Positions 52,299-62,109 of a stretch of DNA of 64,000 bases are shown here, in pieces. A program made the translations under genes and the position numbers. The notes under the pieces were generated by a model. That model ran no database searches. It was given only the letters and a program-made list of their open reading frames with translations, and had not been told where the DNA came from. Each line of letters begins with the position of its first letter. Within the stretch, counting starts at the first letter, position 1. Source of the stretch: Solirubrobacter soli DSM 22325 (lineage in GTDB: Bacteria > Actinomycetota > Thermoleophilia > Solirubrobacterales > Solirubrobacteraceae); assembly GCF_000423665.1 (NCBI RefSeq), contig NZ_KE384071.1, positions 466,690-530,689 of the forward strand, in the 5' to 3' direction.

Positions 52299-52460
52299 GG
52301 CTTCGCCAGCGGGCGTGCGGCGCATCGCCGGCCAGATCACCGGTCGTCGCTGCCCGGCGGCGGTCGCCGCTCGCATACTGGCGGTACGTGTGGGGCGGCC
52401 GCCGCCGGGCAGCGGCGGGCGGGGCCCGCCGGAATGCGCCGCACGTCTGCTGGCGGAGCC
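52299..52460 (+). repeat. Long nested inverted repeat / structured RNA candidate upstream of sdhA
   Basis: The outer arms are 52299-52325 and 52434-52460, 27 bases each. They differ at three positions, and all three mismatches become G-U pairs in a plus-strand transcript. Next, CCGGC (52328-52332) pairs with GCCGG (52428-52432). The inner arms 52348-52363 and 52399-52414 are a perfect 16-bp match around a 35-base loop. This could be a structured RNA at the end of the M50 transcript, a MITE-like element, or both. No ORF inside is convincing. Confidence 0.65.
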
Positions 52461-52466
52461 GAAAGC

Positions 52467-52488
52467 TATTGTGCGGGCATGCCCGCAC
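52467..52488 (+). promoter_or_regulatory. sdhA promoter and start-codon palindrome
   Basis: TATTGT (52467-52472) is 6 bases before the ATG of sdhA, giving an essentially leaderless start. The 18-bp perfect palindrome GTGCGGGCATGCCCGCAC (52471-52488) is centred on that ATG and overlaps the -10 by 2 bases. A dimeric repressor bound here would block initiation; the role is inference. Confidence 0.55.
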
Positions 52489-54164
52489 ACGACGTGTTGA
52501 TCATCGGCGCCGGCCTCGCCGGTCAGCGGGCCGCCCTGGCGGCGGCGCGCGCTGGGGCGACGGTGGCGATCATGAGCAAGGTCCACCCGGTCCGGTCGCA
52601 TTCCAACGCGGCCGCCGGCGGGATCAACGCCGCGCTGAATCCGGACGACTCCTGGGAATCCCACGCCTTTGACACGGTCAAGGGCTCCGACTACCTGGGC
52701 GACCAGGACGCGATCGAGATCATGTGCCGTGAGGCCCCGAACGAGGTGCTCTGGCTCGAGCACGCGGGCGTCACGTTCCACCGCAACGCCGAGGGCAAGC
52801 TCGGCACCCGCGCGTTCGGCGGCGCCTCGGCCGCCCGCACCTACTACATCGCCGACATCACCGGTCAGGCGCTGCTGCACGTGCTCTACGAGCAGCTGAT
52901 GAAGCACCACGAGCAGATCGACCGCTACGAGGAGTGGTTCATCACCGGCCTCGCGCAGGACGAGGAAGGCAACTGCGTCGGGGCGATCGCGCGCAACATC
53001 CGCGACGGCTCGATGGAGACCTTCGCGGCCAAGTCGACGATCCTCGCCTCCGGTGGCGCCGGCCAGTGCTTCAAGCCGACCACCAACGCGATCATCTGCA
53101 CGGGCGACGGCATCGCCCAGGCCTACCGCATCGGCGCGCCGTTGATGGACATGGAGATGATCCAGTACCACCCGACGACGCTGCAGGGCAACGGCATCCT
53201 CATCACCGAGGGCGCCCGCGGCGAGGGTGCGCACCTCTACAACGCGCAGGGCGAGCGCTTCATGGAGAAGTACGCGCCCAACAAGATGGAGCTCGCCTCC
53301 CGCGACGTCGTCTCGCGCGCCGAGCAGACCGAGATCAACGAGGGCCGCGGCTTCCCGGACGGGACGGTCGCCCTGGACATCACCAAGGTGCCGCGCAAGC
53401 GCACGCTCGAGGCGCTGCGCGAGATCGTCAACATCGGCCGCGACTTCGCCGGCGTCGACATCACCCGCCAGCCGATCCACATCCGCCCCGGCTGCCACTA
53501 CATCATGGGCGGCGTCAAGTCCGACGTGCACGGCGCGACGTCGATCCCCGGCCTGTACGCGGCCGGCGAGGTGGCGTGCGTGTCGGTCCACGGCGGCAAC
53601 CGCCTGGGCGCGAACTCGCTCCTGGACACGCTGATCTTCGGCCGCCGCTCCGGCGAGCACGCCGCCCAGCGCGCCAAGCACATGACGATGCCCAAGCCCG
53701 GCCGCGCAGCGCTGCAGGACGCCACGCAGGAGATCGACCAGATCTTCAAGCGCCAGGGCGGCCGCCGCGTGTCCGAGATCCGCGACGAGCTCGGCACGGT
53801 CATGAACGAGAAGGTCGCCGTGTTCCGCGACGAGAAGGGCCTCAACGAGGCCCACGAGGTCGTCCGGCGCCTCAAGGAAGAGGCCAAGAACGCGACGATC
53901 GACGACCGCGGCTCGGTCTTCAACCAGGACATCCTCGGCGCGCTGGAGCTCGGCTACATGCTCGACTGCGCCGAGTGCATCGTCGTCGGGGCGCTGGAGC
54001 GCAAGGAGTCGCGGGGCGCCCAGTTCCGCACGGACTACCCCTCGCGCAACGACGAGGAGTGGCTCAAGCACATCGATCTGTCGCTGAACGGCGGCGACGT
54101 GCCCAAGGTCACCTATTCGCCCGTGACGATCACCAAATGGGAGCCCCAAGAGCGGACCTATTAG
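52479..54164 (+). CDS. sdhA: Succinate dehydrogenase/fumarate reductase flavoprotein subunit
   Basis: A 561-residue flavoprotein: FAD-binding IIGAGLAGQRAALAAA, RSHSNAAAGGINA with His41 as the likely covalent FAD ligand, ILASGGAGQCFKPTTNA, and the substrate-site segment YHPTTLQGNGILITEGARGEG. It interconverts succinate and fumarate. Start is set by the TATTGT box and ATG 52479. It is followed by an iron-sulfur subunit and a CCG-domain subunit instead of cytochrome b anchors, so this is a type-E complex. Direction (succinate oxidation versus fumarate reduction) cannot be read from sequence. Confidence 0.94.
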   Translation: MPAHDVLIIGAGLAGQRAALAAARAGATVAIMSKVHPVRSHSNAAAGGINAALNPDDSWESHAFDTVKGSDYLGDQDAIEIMCREAPNEVLWLEHAGVTFHRNAEGKLGTRAFGGASAARTYYIADITGQALLHVLYEQLMKHHEQIDRYEEWFITGLAQDEEGNCVGAIARNIRDGSMETFAAKSTILASGGAGQCFKPTTNAIICTGDGIAQAYRIGAPLMDMEMIQYHPTTLQGNGILITEGARGEGAHLYNAQGERFMEKYAPNKMELASRDVVSRAEQTEINEGRGFPDGTVALDITKVPRKRTLEALREIVNIGRDFAGVDITRQPIHIRPGCHYIMGGVKSDVHGATSIPGLYAAGEVACVSVHGGNRLGANSLLDTLIFGRRSGEHAAQRAKHMTMPKPGRAALQDATQEIDQIFKRQGGRRVSEIRDELGTVMNEKVAVFRDEKGLNEAHEVVRRLKEEAKNATIDDRGSVFNQDILGALELGYMLDCAECIVVGALERKESRGAQFRTDYPSRNDEEWLKHIDLSLNGGDVPKVTYSPVTITKWEPQERTY

Positions 54165-54180
54165 GGTTCGACACGGTCAT

Positions 54181-55221
54181 ATGCCTGAGTACACGCTCCG
54201 TATCCGCCGCTATTCGCCCGAATCGGGCGAGGCCGCGCACTGGCAGGACTACGAGATCGACCTGGACGGGCACCGCTCGGTGCTCGACGGGATCCTGCAG
54301 GCCAAGGATCGCCAGGACGGCTCGATCGGCATCCGTTGTTCCTGCCGCGCCGCGATCTGCGGCTCCTGTGGCGTCCGGATCAACGGCAAGCCGACGCTCG
54401 CCTGCCACACCCACCTCGACAAGGCCTTCGAGACCGCGCCCGACGGCGTGATCACGGTCGAGCCGATGGGCAACATGCCCGTGCTCAAGGACCTGATCGT
54501 CGACATGGACGCGGTCCACTGGAAGAAGATGCGCCGCGTCACGCCGTGGCTGCTCCCCGAGGGCGACCCGCCGGAGCGCGAGTACATCGTCCCGCCGGAG
54601 TCGATGATCGACATCACCCAGACGATGGCGTGCATCCAGTGCGGCGCCTGCGTCTCGGACTGCCTGTCGATGGAGGTCGACCCGCTGTTCATCGGCCCGG
54701 CCGCGCTCGCCAAGGCGTATCGCTTCGTCGGCGACCCGCGCGACGGCCATCACGAGGCGCGGCTCAAGGACCTCGCCGAGGACGAGCACGGCATCTACGA
54801 CTGCACGCACTGCTTCAACTGCATCCAGGCGTGCCCGAAGGGCGTCGCCCCGATGAGCCAGATCATGCGGCTGCGGCGGATCGCCGGCTCCGACCACGGG
54901 ATCGACGACCGCAACAACGGCCATCGCCACGAGATGGCCTTCGTCAAGAACATCGAGAAGAACGGCCTGCTGCACGAGGCGGACCTGCTGCCCGACTCCT
55001 ACGGCGGCAAGTTCCACCCGCGTGCCGTGCCGGAGCTGCTCAGCTCGCTCCCGGTGATCCTGCGTGCGGTGCAGCGCGGCAAGGTGACGCCCGCAGGCGC
55101 GCTGCTGCACAAGCACAAGGCGTCGAAAGAGGTCAAACGGATCTTCCGCGACGTCCACGATCGCGAGGAGCGCTACGAGCTCAATCTCTACGTCGTGGGC
55201 GAGGAGGAGGAAGCCGAATGA
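54181..55221 (+). CDS. sdhB: Succinate dehydrogenase/fumarate reductase iron-sulfur subunit (type E)
   Basis: A 346-residue protein, longer than the usual 240. The [2Fe-2S] ligands are Cys55, Cys60, Cys63 and Cys75. A [4Fe-4S] set lies at Cys151, 154, 157 and 161. The third cluster site reads CTHCFNCIQACP (Cys208, 211, 214, 218): the added Cys211, absent from ordinary SdhB with a [3Fe-4S] cluster, predicts a second [4Fe-4S], a known trait of type-E enzymes. The C-terminal 90 residues are an extension, also typical of that class. Starts 16 bp after sdhA. Confidence 0.93.
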   Translation: MPEYTLRIRRYSPESGEAAHWQDYEIDLDGHRSVLDGILQAKDRQDGSIGIRCSCRAAICGSCGVRINGKPTLACHTHLDKAFETAPDGVITVEPMGNMPVLKDLIVDMDAVHWKKMRRVTPWLLPEGDPPEREYIVPPESMIDITQTMACIQCGACVSDCLSMEVDPLFIGPAALAKAYRFVGDPRDGHHEARLKDLAEDEHGIYDCTHCFNCIQACPKGVAPMSQIMRLRRIAGSDHGIDDRNNGHRHEMAFVKNIEKNGLLHEADLLPDSYGGKFHPRAVPELLSSLPVILRAVQRGKVTPAGALLHKHKASKEVKRIFRDVHDREERYELNLYVVGEEEEAE

Positions 55222-56129
55222 AAGTCGCCTACTGGCCTGGCTGTGTGAGCCGCGGCTTCACTCCTGAGCTGCACGGCTCGATGGCGCAGGTCGCGCCGCT
55301 GCTGGACATCGAGCTGGTCGAGCTCGACCGCGCCTCGTGCTGCGGCGCCGGCGTGATCGCCGAGCACAACCAAGAGCTCGCCGACACGCTCAATGCCCGC
55401 ACGTTCGCGCTCGCCCAGGAAGAGATCGCCAAGGGCGCGACGATGATGATGAACATCTGCTCGACCTGCCAGGGCGCGCAGAGCGAGTGCCAGGAGCGCC
55501 TGGACGGGAACACCCCGTACCGCGACCACGTCAACGAGACGCTGTCGGCCGAGGGGCTCACGTACCAGAAGGGCATCACCAACAAGCACTTCCTCTGGAT
55601 GCTGGTCGAGGAGATCGGCCTCGACGAGGTCAAGAAGAAGGTCAAGCGCCCGCTGACCAACCTGCGCGTCGGTCCCTTCTACGGCTGCTACATCGTCCGC
55701 CCGACCGACCGGATCGGGATCGACGCCGAGCACCCGCGGGACACGTACCTGCAGCTGCTGATCGAGGCCCTGGGCGGCGAGGTCGTCGACTACGCCGGCA
55801 TGTACAAGTGCTGCGGGTTCCCGATCATCACGATGAACAAGCAGAACTCGCTGCGCCAGGCGGGTCGCCACCTCGGCGACGCGATGGACGCCGAGGCGGA
55901 CACGCTGGTCACGCCGTGCCCGCTCTGCCATCTGAACCTGGACCTGCAGCAGCCGCTCGCCGCCGGCGTCGTCGGCCGCCCGCTCAACATGCCGGTCCTG
56001 CACCTGCCGCAGCTCCTCGGGCTGGCCCTGGGCCTCTCGCCCAAGGAGCTGGGCATGAACAAGCACGTCGTCAAGCCGTCGTCGGTGATCGACTGGTCGA
56101 CGTCCGTAGTGGCTGCCGCCGCGGCCTAG
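55218..56129 (+). CDS. sdhE: CCG-domain membrane-anchoring/quinone-reactive subunit (SdhE/HdrB-like)
   Basis: A 303-residue protein with two complete CCG (DUF224) domains: Cys9, Cys41-Cys42, Cys81, Cys84 and Cys157, Cys198-Cys199, Cys234, Cys237. These match heterodisulfide reductase subunit B and SdhE/MfrE of type-E succinate:quinone or methylmenaquinol:fumarate reductases, where a non-cubane [4Fe-4S] cluster handles quinone electrons. No membrane span is present, so attachment would be peripheral. It overlaps sdhB by ATGA. The stop shares the CTAG quartet with the convergent RTX-like gene. Confidence 0.9.
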   Translation: MKVAYWPGCVSRGFTPELHGSMAQVAPLLDIELVELDRASCCGAGVIAEHNQELADTLNARTFALAQEEIAKGATMMMNICSTCQGAQSECQERLDGNTPYRDHVNETLSAEGLTYQKGITNKHFLWMLVEEIGLDEVKKKVKRPLTNLRVGPFYGCYIVRPTDRIGIDAEHPRDTYLQLLIEALGGEVVDYAGMYKCCGFPIITMNKQNSLRQAGRHLGDAMDAEADTLVTPCPLCHLNLDLQQPLAAGVVGRPLNMPVLHLPQLLGLALGLSPKELGMNKHVVKPSSVIDWSTSVVAAAAA

Positions 56130-56914
56130 AAGTCCTGCTGCTCGATGCTGGTCGAGCGGTCGAGGTTGAAGTCCATCGTGGCGTGATCGGTACCGGCACC
56201 GCCGGTGACGATGTCGATCGCGCCATCCTTGGCGAAGAAGCGGTCGTTGCCGTTTCCGCCGTCGAGGTTGTCCTGCTGGCTGCCGCCCTTGAGCGTGTCA
56301 TTGCCCTCGCCGCCGACCAGCACGGCCTGGGCGACCGTCAGCTTGGAAGCGTCGAGCAGGTCGGAGAACCCGTTGCCGTTGACCTGCACGATGCTGTCGA
56401 AGCCGGTCGTCATGCGGATGTCGATGTCCCCGTCCATGTCGAGGTCGACCGCGGGGCCGATCGCGAGCGAGCCGGTCTGGTTCTGGACGCCCACCTGGTC
56501 GAGCGACGAGGTCTCGTTGACCACGAGCCGGTCGCGACCGGTGCCCGTCAGCACGAAGAACTGCAGCTTGGGGTTGCTCGACGAGAAGTCGCCTTGGCTC
56601 TCGTCGATCGTCGTCGTCTGCGCCAGCGGCGCGGTGGTCGAGTTGAAGGCCTTGACCACGACCTTGTCGGTGTTGGCCGCCGTCGCCCGCGTGCCGGCGG
56701 TCGAGAAGCAGTTGCGGAAGCTGTTCGCGCCTTCGCGGAACTCGAGCCCGGCGCCGTTGCGCACCGCGACGCTCGTGTCGGCTGACCCGTAGCGGATGTC
56801 CATCTGCCGCTTCGCGGAGTCATAGGTGCAGGTGGCGGAGGCGTTCGCGGCCGAGGGGATGGCGGCGAGGGCGGACGCGCCGATCAGCGCGCCGAGGAGG
56901 ATGCGTCGTTTCAT
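56126..56914 (-). CDS. Secreted RTX-like calcium-binding protein
   Basis: A 262-residue product with signal peptide (1-26). The first 200 residues are beta-rich without a family match and include an acidic DLDMDGDIDI segment. Residues about 205-245 hold two or three GGxGxDxLxGG-type nonapeptide units (GGEGNDTLKGG, DGGNGNDRF, GGAGTD), which form a calcium-loaded beta-roll. It uses the Sec signal rather than a type I export C-terminus. Function unknown; it adds to the set of acidic, calcium-binding secreted proteins in this window. Confidence 0.85.
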   Translation of the reverse strand: MKRRILLGALIGASALAAIPSAANASATCTYDSAKRQMDIRYGSADTSVAVRNGAGLEFREGANSFRNCFSTAGTRATAANTDKVVVKAFNSTTAPLAQTTTIDESQGDFSSSNPKLQFFVLTGTGRDRLVVNETSSLDQVGVQNQTGSLAIGPAVDLDMDGDIDIRMTTGFDSIVQVNGNGFSDLLDASKLTVAQAVLVGGEGNDTLKGGSQQDNLDGGNGNDRFFAKDGAIDIVTGGAGTDHATMDFNLDRSTSIEQQDF

Positions 56915-57048
56915 GCCATTCAGGCTCCCAGCGGCGCGACGGCGCTCCTAAGGGGCTGGCAGGCGCGTCCTCGGCGCGCCGGCGACCTCCTTTGACCGGG
57001 TACCTGGAGGAATACGGCGAGCGCTCCCGGCGTGTGCCGCAAAGGAAA

Positions 57049-57070
57049 GGGCGGGCCTTGCGGCCCGCCC
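57049..57070 (-). terminator. Terminator of the lysC-asd operon
   Basis: GGGCGGGCC (57049-57057) and GGCCCGCCC (57062-57070) form a perfect 9-bp stem with a TTGC loop. On the minus strand it is followed by TTTCCTTTG, giving an intrinsic terminator about 60 bp past the asd stop. The remaining 56915-57048 sequence shows nothing else. Confidence 0.75.
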
Positions 57071-57128
57071 TGTTCAGTCGTACCCCGACCGTCCTGCGTA
57101 AATCGTCCTTGACAGGTGTGGTACCCGG

Positions 57129-58147
57129 CTAGGCGGCAGTCGGAACCTTCACGAGCCCGCGCTGGTGCAGAACCTCCGCAATTTGCACCGCGTTGGTCGC
57201 GGCGCCCTTGAGGAGGTTGTCGCTGACGACCCACATCTGCAGGCCGCGGTCGTGCGTCGGGTCGCGGCGCAGGCGGCCGACGAAGACCTCGTCGCGGCCG
57301 GCCGAGTCCAGCGCCGTCGGGTAAGCGTGGGTGGTCGGGTCGTCGACCATGATCAGGCCCGGCTGGTTCTCCAGCAGGCGGCGGGCCTCGTCGACGCTCA
57401 GGTCGCGCTTGGTCTCCAGCGAGACCGACTCCGAGTGCGAGCTGCGGACCGGCACCCGGGCGCAGGTGACGGCGATCTTGATGCTCTCGTCGCCGAGGAT
57501 CTTGCGCGTCTCGAACATCATCTTGCGCTCTTCGTCGGTGTGGTCGTCGCCGTCGGGGAAGTTCCCCGCGCCGCCGAGCACGTTGAACGCGATGTGGTGC
57601 GGGTAGACCGCGGGGTCCGGGAGGGCGTCGCCGGCCAGCGCGGCGCGCGTCTGGTCCTCGAGCTCCTTGACGGCCTTCACGCCGGTGCCGGACACGGACT
57701 GGTAGGTGGAGACGATCAGGCGGTCGATGCCGGCCGCCTCGTGGATCGGCTTCAGCGCGACCATCAGCTGCATCGTCGAGCAGTTCGGGTTCGCGATCAG
57801 ACCGCGATGCCCCTCGAGCGCGTCAGGATTGACCTCGGAGACCACGAGCGGGATCTCCGGGTCCTTGCGGAACGCCGAGGAGTTGTCGACGACGACCGCG
57901 CCGGCGTCGACGAACTTCTGCGCCCACGCGCGCGAGGTGGTCGCGCCGGCGCTGAAGAGCGCGATGTCGAAGCCCTGGATCGACTCGTCGGAGAGCACGC
58001 GGCAGGGCACGCCGTCGAGCTCACGCCCTTCGGAGCGCTCAGAAGCGAACGGAACGATCGTCTCGGCCGGGAACCCGCGCTCCTTGAGCTTGGCGCGCAT
58101 CACGGTTCCGACGGCTCCGGTGGCGCCAACGACGGCAACTCTGTAAC

Positions 58148-58151
<4 letters not shown>
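57129..58151 (-). CDS. asd: Aspartate-semialdehyde dehydrogenase
   Basis: A 340-residue enzyme: NADP-binding AVVGATGAVGTVM at the N-terminus, nucleophile Cys in NPNCSTMQLMVAL, SVSGTGVKAVKEL, and VPVRSSHSES with the catalytic His region. It reduces aspartyl phosphate to aspartate semialdehyde for Lys, Thr, Met and diaminopimelate synthesis. ATG 58151 overlaps the lysC stop (ATGA), the usual actinobacterial lysC-asd operon. Confidence 0.96.
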
Positions 58152-59410
<1,259 letters not shown>

Positions 59411-59734
59411 GCACGTGAGGATAGGAGCCCGCCGAGGAATGGTCGGTCCGACCGCTGTAGTGCGTCCGTCGTGGCTCGGGCCGCCCGCGCTCGCGATGCG
59501 TCCCGCTGGGACGTGAGCAGCGTGGGTGGCGCGAGGCGCGGCGGCCGTGCTGCAGCGGGCGTACCGGTATTCCTGGGTGGGCTCCGGTTCGAAGGAGTAC
59601 GCTCCGATTGGCATCCGTGAAACTTCCGTGCCCCCCAAGGGTTAAGCGCTCGACCTGGACGATTGGACGACTTGTTGGAGCGTTGGAAGTCAGCACCATG
59701 TGCTGGGCACGGGTACGGGCCGCAGGAGGCGGTA
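59411..59734. other. Divergent intergenic region lysC / secreted protein
   Basis: 324 bp without a supported gene. It holds the minus-strand lysC -10 box TATCCT (59418-59423), a perfect 13-bp palindrome GGTCGG-T-CCGACC (59441-59453), three TTGGA repeats at about 59664-59691 and AGGAGG (59724-59729), the ribosome-binding site of the rightward gene. No lysine riboswitch or T-box pattern was recognised. Confidence 0.5.
59418..59423 (-). promoter_or_regulatory. -10 box of a leaderless promoter (lysC)
   Basis: Minus-strand TATCCT, 7 bases, then GTG at 59410. It decides the lysC start against the internal ATG at 59392. Confidence 0.6.
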
Positions 59735-60730
59735 GTGGCGCGAATGACGAGTAGGAGGGCGTGGTGTGCGGCGGCGGCCGGAACGGCCGTTGCGATCCTG
59801 CTCGTCCTGATGCTGGGCAGCCGCGAGGCCGGCGCGCAGTCGTCCCCCGTCGTCTACCAGGCCGGGACCATCAACGGCAGCCCGATCCGGGTCGGCACCC
59901 GCCTCACCGCGACCGGCGGCAGCTGGGCCGGGCCGCAGGGCACGACCTCCCGCTGGGAGTGGTTCGCCTGCCCGCCCAACGCGCGCTCGTGGTTCGAGTG
60001 CTCGCAGCGCCTGCTCTACCAGAACGCCTACACGATCCAGTCCGGCGACGTGGGCCGGTACATCATCCTGAACCTCTACGCGTACCGCGGCCAGCCGCAG
60101 AACCCGGGGACCAGCGGCCGCGCCGAGAAGTGGACGTCGACGTCGACCACCGTCGCGCCGGCACCGACGCCGACCCCGACGCCGACGCCCGTCCCGACTC
60201 CGCGCCCGACCCCCGTCCCGACCCCGCGCCCGACGCCGGTCCCCACGGCCAGCCCGACGCCCACCCCGACCCCGACGCCGACACCGACCCCCGCGCCCGC
60301 CTTCGAGGTCCCCGCGGTGCCGGTGACGACCAACGGTGAGGTCCTGCAGGAGACGTCGCGTCATCGCCGGGTCATCCGCCCGTTCCCGGTCGTGCGGATG
60401 CGCGGCACGCTGACCTCCAACGGGGCGAAGATCTCGCTCTTCTCCGTGCGGGCGCCCACGAAGGCGACGATCGTGGTCCGCTGCAAGGGCCGCAGCTGCC
60501 CGGCCAGCCGCTGGTCGCGGCCGTGGAACCTGCGCAAGAAGCCGCTCACCCGCATGGGCCGCTTCGAGCGTTCCCTGCGCGCGGGCGTGCGGATCACCGT
60601 GCTGGTGACCCGCAAGGGCTACGTGGGCAAGCGCACCGTGTTCGTGATCCGCCGCGGCGCCGCGCCGGCCCGCTCGGATCGATGCCTGTCGGCCAAGGGC
60701 CGCGTGACGAAGTGCCCGTCCGGAACATGA
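59735..60730 (+). CDS. Secreted protein with long Pro/Thr repeat linker
   Basis: A 331-residue product. GTG 59735 is preferred: AGGAGG is 5 bases upstream, against 14 for ATG 59744. A signal peptide or anchor (about 8-35) is followed by a small beta domain with a Cys pair (WFACPPNARSWFECSQ; about 40-135), as in Ig-like surface repeats. Then comes a linker of about 50 residues of TPTPTP and VPTPRPTP units, and a basic C-terminal domain with Cys pairs (CKGRSC). Likely cell-surface; function unknown. The linker DNA is a repeated GC-rich tract. Confidence 0.8.
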   Translation: MARMTSRRAWCAAAAGTAVAILLVLMLGSREAGAQSSPVVYQAGTINGSPIRVGTRLTATGGSWAGPQGTTSRWEWFACPPNARSWFECSQRLLYQNAYTIQSGDVGRYIILNLYAYRGQPQNPGTSGRAEKWTSTSTTVAPAPTPTPTPTPVPTPRPTPVPTPRPTPVPTASPTPTPTPTPTPTPAPAFEVPAVPVTTNGEVLQETSRHRRVIRPFPVVRMRGTLTSNGAKISLFSVRAPTKATIVVRCKGRSCPASRWSRPWNLRKKPLTRMGRFERSLRAGVRITVLVTRKGYVGKRTVFVIRRGAAPARSDRCLSAKGRVTKCPSGT

Positions 60731-60796
60731 GCTTGGCGAACGGCCACCGGCCGACCGGCCGCGGGGTTCAGGCGTCCCAGCGTGGCGAGGTCGGCC

Positions 60797-61192
60797 ATGC
60801 GTGATCGCCCCATCGCCGCGGTCCTCGCCGTCGTCGCCGCCGCGATGTTCCTCGCGGCGTTCTCGGCCGCCGCCGTCCTGCGCCCGAACTCCGCCGCCGT
60901 GGCCGAGGACGCGACCGTCTCCGCTCCCGCCTCGGCGACCGAGGAGACGACGCTGGCGACGATCGCGCCGCCGTCGCTCTCCCGGGTCGCGCCGCTGCCC
61001 GCGCTGCACCTGCCCAAGCCCAAGCCGCACAAGCACAAGGCCGCGAAGCAGAAGGTCACCAGCGCGCCGCGGGTGACCGTGGCGCCGACGCCGGTCGCCA
61101 CGGCGACCCCGAGCGCCCCGACCTACACGCCCCCCGCACGCACGTCGCCGCGCAGGTCGTCCTCCGGCCAGACCTTCGACACCTCCGGATGA
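60797..61192 (+). CDS. Membrane-anchored low-complexity protein
   Basis: A 131-residue protein from ATG 60797, 6 bases after GAGG. One N-terminal membrane segment (about 7-30) is followed by an Ala/Thr/Pro-rich external region with a His/Lys cluster (KPKPHKHKAAKQK). No domain recognised. It overlaps the next gene by ATGA and so belongs with it. Confidence 0.65.
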   Translation: MRDRPIAAVLAVVAAAMFLAAFSAAAVLRPNSAAVAEDATVSAPASATEETTLATIAPPSLSRVAPLPALHLPKPKPHKHKAAKQKVTSAPRVTVAPTPVATATPSAPTYTPPARTSPRRSSSGQTFDTSG

Positions 61193-62109
61193 TCAGAGGC
61201 CGACCTGACGGTGCTCCGCGGCCGAGTCTGCGGTGGATGGCCGTGGGCGTCGCCGTGGCGCTCGCCGCCGGCCTCGGTGGCTGGGCGGTCGCGGATCGGA
61301 TCGCCGCCGACCCGGTCGCCCCGCCCGCGACGCAGAAGGTGCTCGACGCCGGCCCGGCGCGGCTGAAGGTCTCCACCGGCTGGGCGCGCGCACCCCGCGC
61401 TCCCACGCTCCCGGGGCTCGACAACGCACCCGCCTACATGCCCTGGTCGGGCCTGACGACGACCGTCTCCGTGGCGCTCGTGCCCGCCGACTCCGCGTCG
61501 CTCGTTCCCGCCGCGCTGGTCGCGAAGGCCGACGGCGGCCTGCCGCCGGCCGAGACCGCGAAGGTCGTGGGCCTCTCCGCCCGCGCCTACCGCGGCGTCC
61601 GCACCGGCGACTCGGTCCTGGACATCTACGCGATCCCCACCACGCGCGGCGTCCTCACGATCGTGTGCACCGCCCGCAGCGGCGCCGAGGACTCACCCAC
61701 CTGGTGCCTCGAAGGCCTCGACCAGATCACGGTCGAGGGCGCCCGCCCGATCACCTTGAACGCCGCGACCGCCTACCGGATGCGCGCGCCGTCGACCATG
61801 AAGGACCTCGACGCCGTGCGCGTGCGCGAGCGGGCGGCGCTGCGGCGCGCCAAGGGCCCGGTCGGGCAGGAGCGCGCCGCCAAGTCCCTGTGGCTGGCGT
61901 ACGCGTCCGCCGCCGACGAGCTCGAGCCGCTCGCGCCCAAGAACGAGCCGGCGGCGGACGTCGTCGTCGCGCTCCGCGACACCGCGCGGGCGTACCGCAA
62001 GCTCAACACCGCCGCCGACCACCGCTCCAAGCGCGGCTGGAAGCGGGCGCGCAGCGCCGTGTCGAAGGCCGAGAAGACCTTCAAGCAGCGCGTCGCCGCC
62101 GCGGCCTAA
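61189..62109 (+). CDS. Membrane-anchored extracytoplasmic protein of unknown function
   Basis: A 306-residue protein with one N-terminal membrane segment (about 17-38) and an external domain. Residues 55-185 are beta-rich and hold a Cys pair (IVCTARSGAEDSPTWC); residues 200-306 are helical and Arg/Ala/Lys-rich. Not recognised. It is coupled to the preceding small membrane protein and ends on a CTAA shared with the convergent recR gene (TAG on the other strand). Confidence 0.72.
   Translation: MIRGRPDGAPRPSLRWMAVGVAVALAAGLGGWAVADRIAADPVAPPATQKVLDAGPARLKVSTGWARAPRAPTLPGLDNAPAYMPWSGLTTTVSVALVPADSASLVPAALVAKADGGLPPAETAKVVGLSARAYRGVRTGDSVLDIYAIPTTRGVLTIVCTARSGAEDSPTWCLEGLDQITVEGARPITLNAATAYRMRAPSTMKDLDAVRVRERAALRRAKGPVGQERAAKSLWLAYASAADELEPLAPKNEPAADVVVALRDTARAYRKLNTAADHRSKRGWKRARSAVSKAEKTFKQRVAAAA

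Noticed and set aside
59585..59625. GGTTCGAA as the T-loop of a tRNA gene
   Set aside because: The surrounding arms do not pair as acceptor, D or anticodon stems; no tRNA can be built.
59411..59734. Lysine riboswitch upstream of lysC
   Set aside because: TATCCT 7 bases before the lysC GTG leaves no room for a leader, and no conserved riboswitch core was recognised.
60160..60300. TPTPTP-coding tract as a CRISPR or satellite array
   Set aside because: The repeat is in frame, encodes a Pro/Thr linker and lacks spacers.
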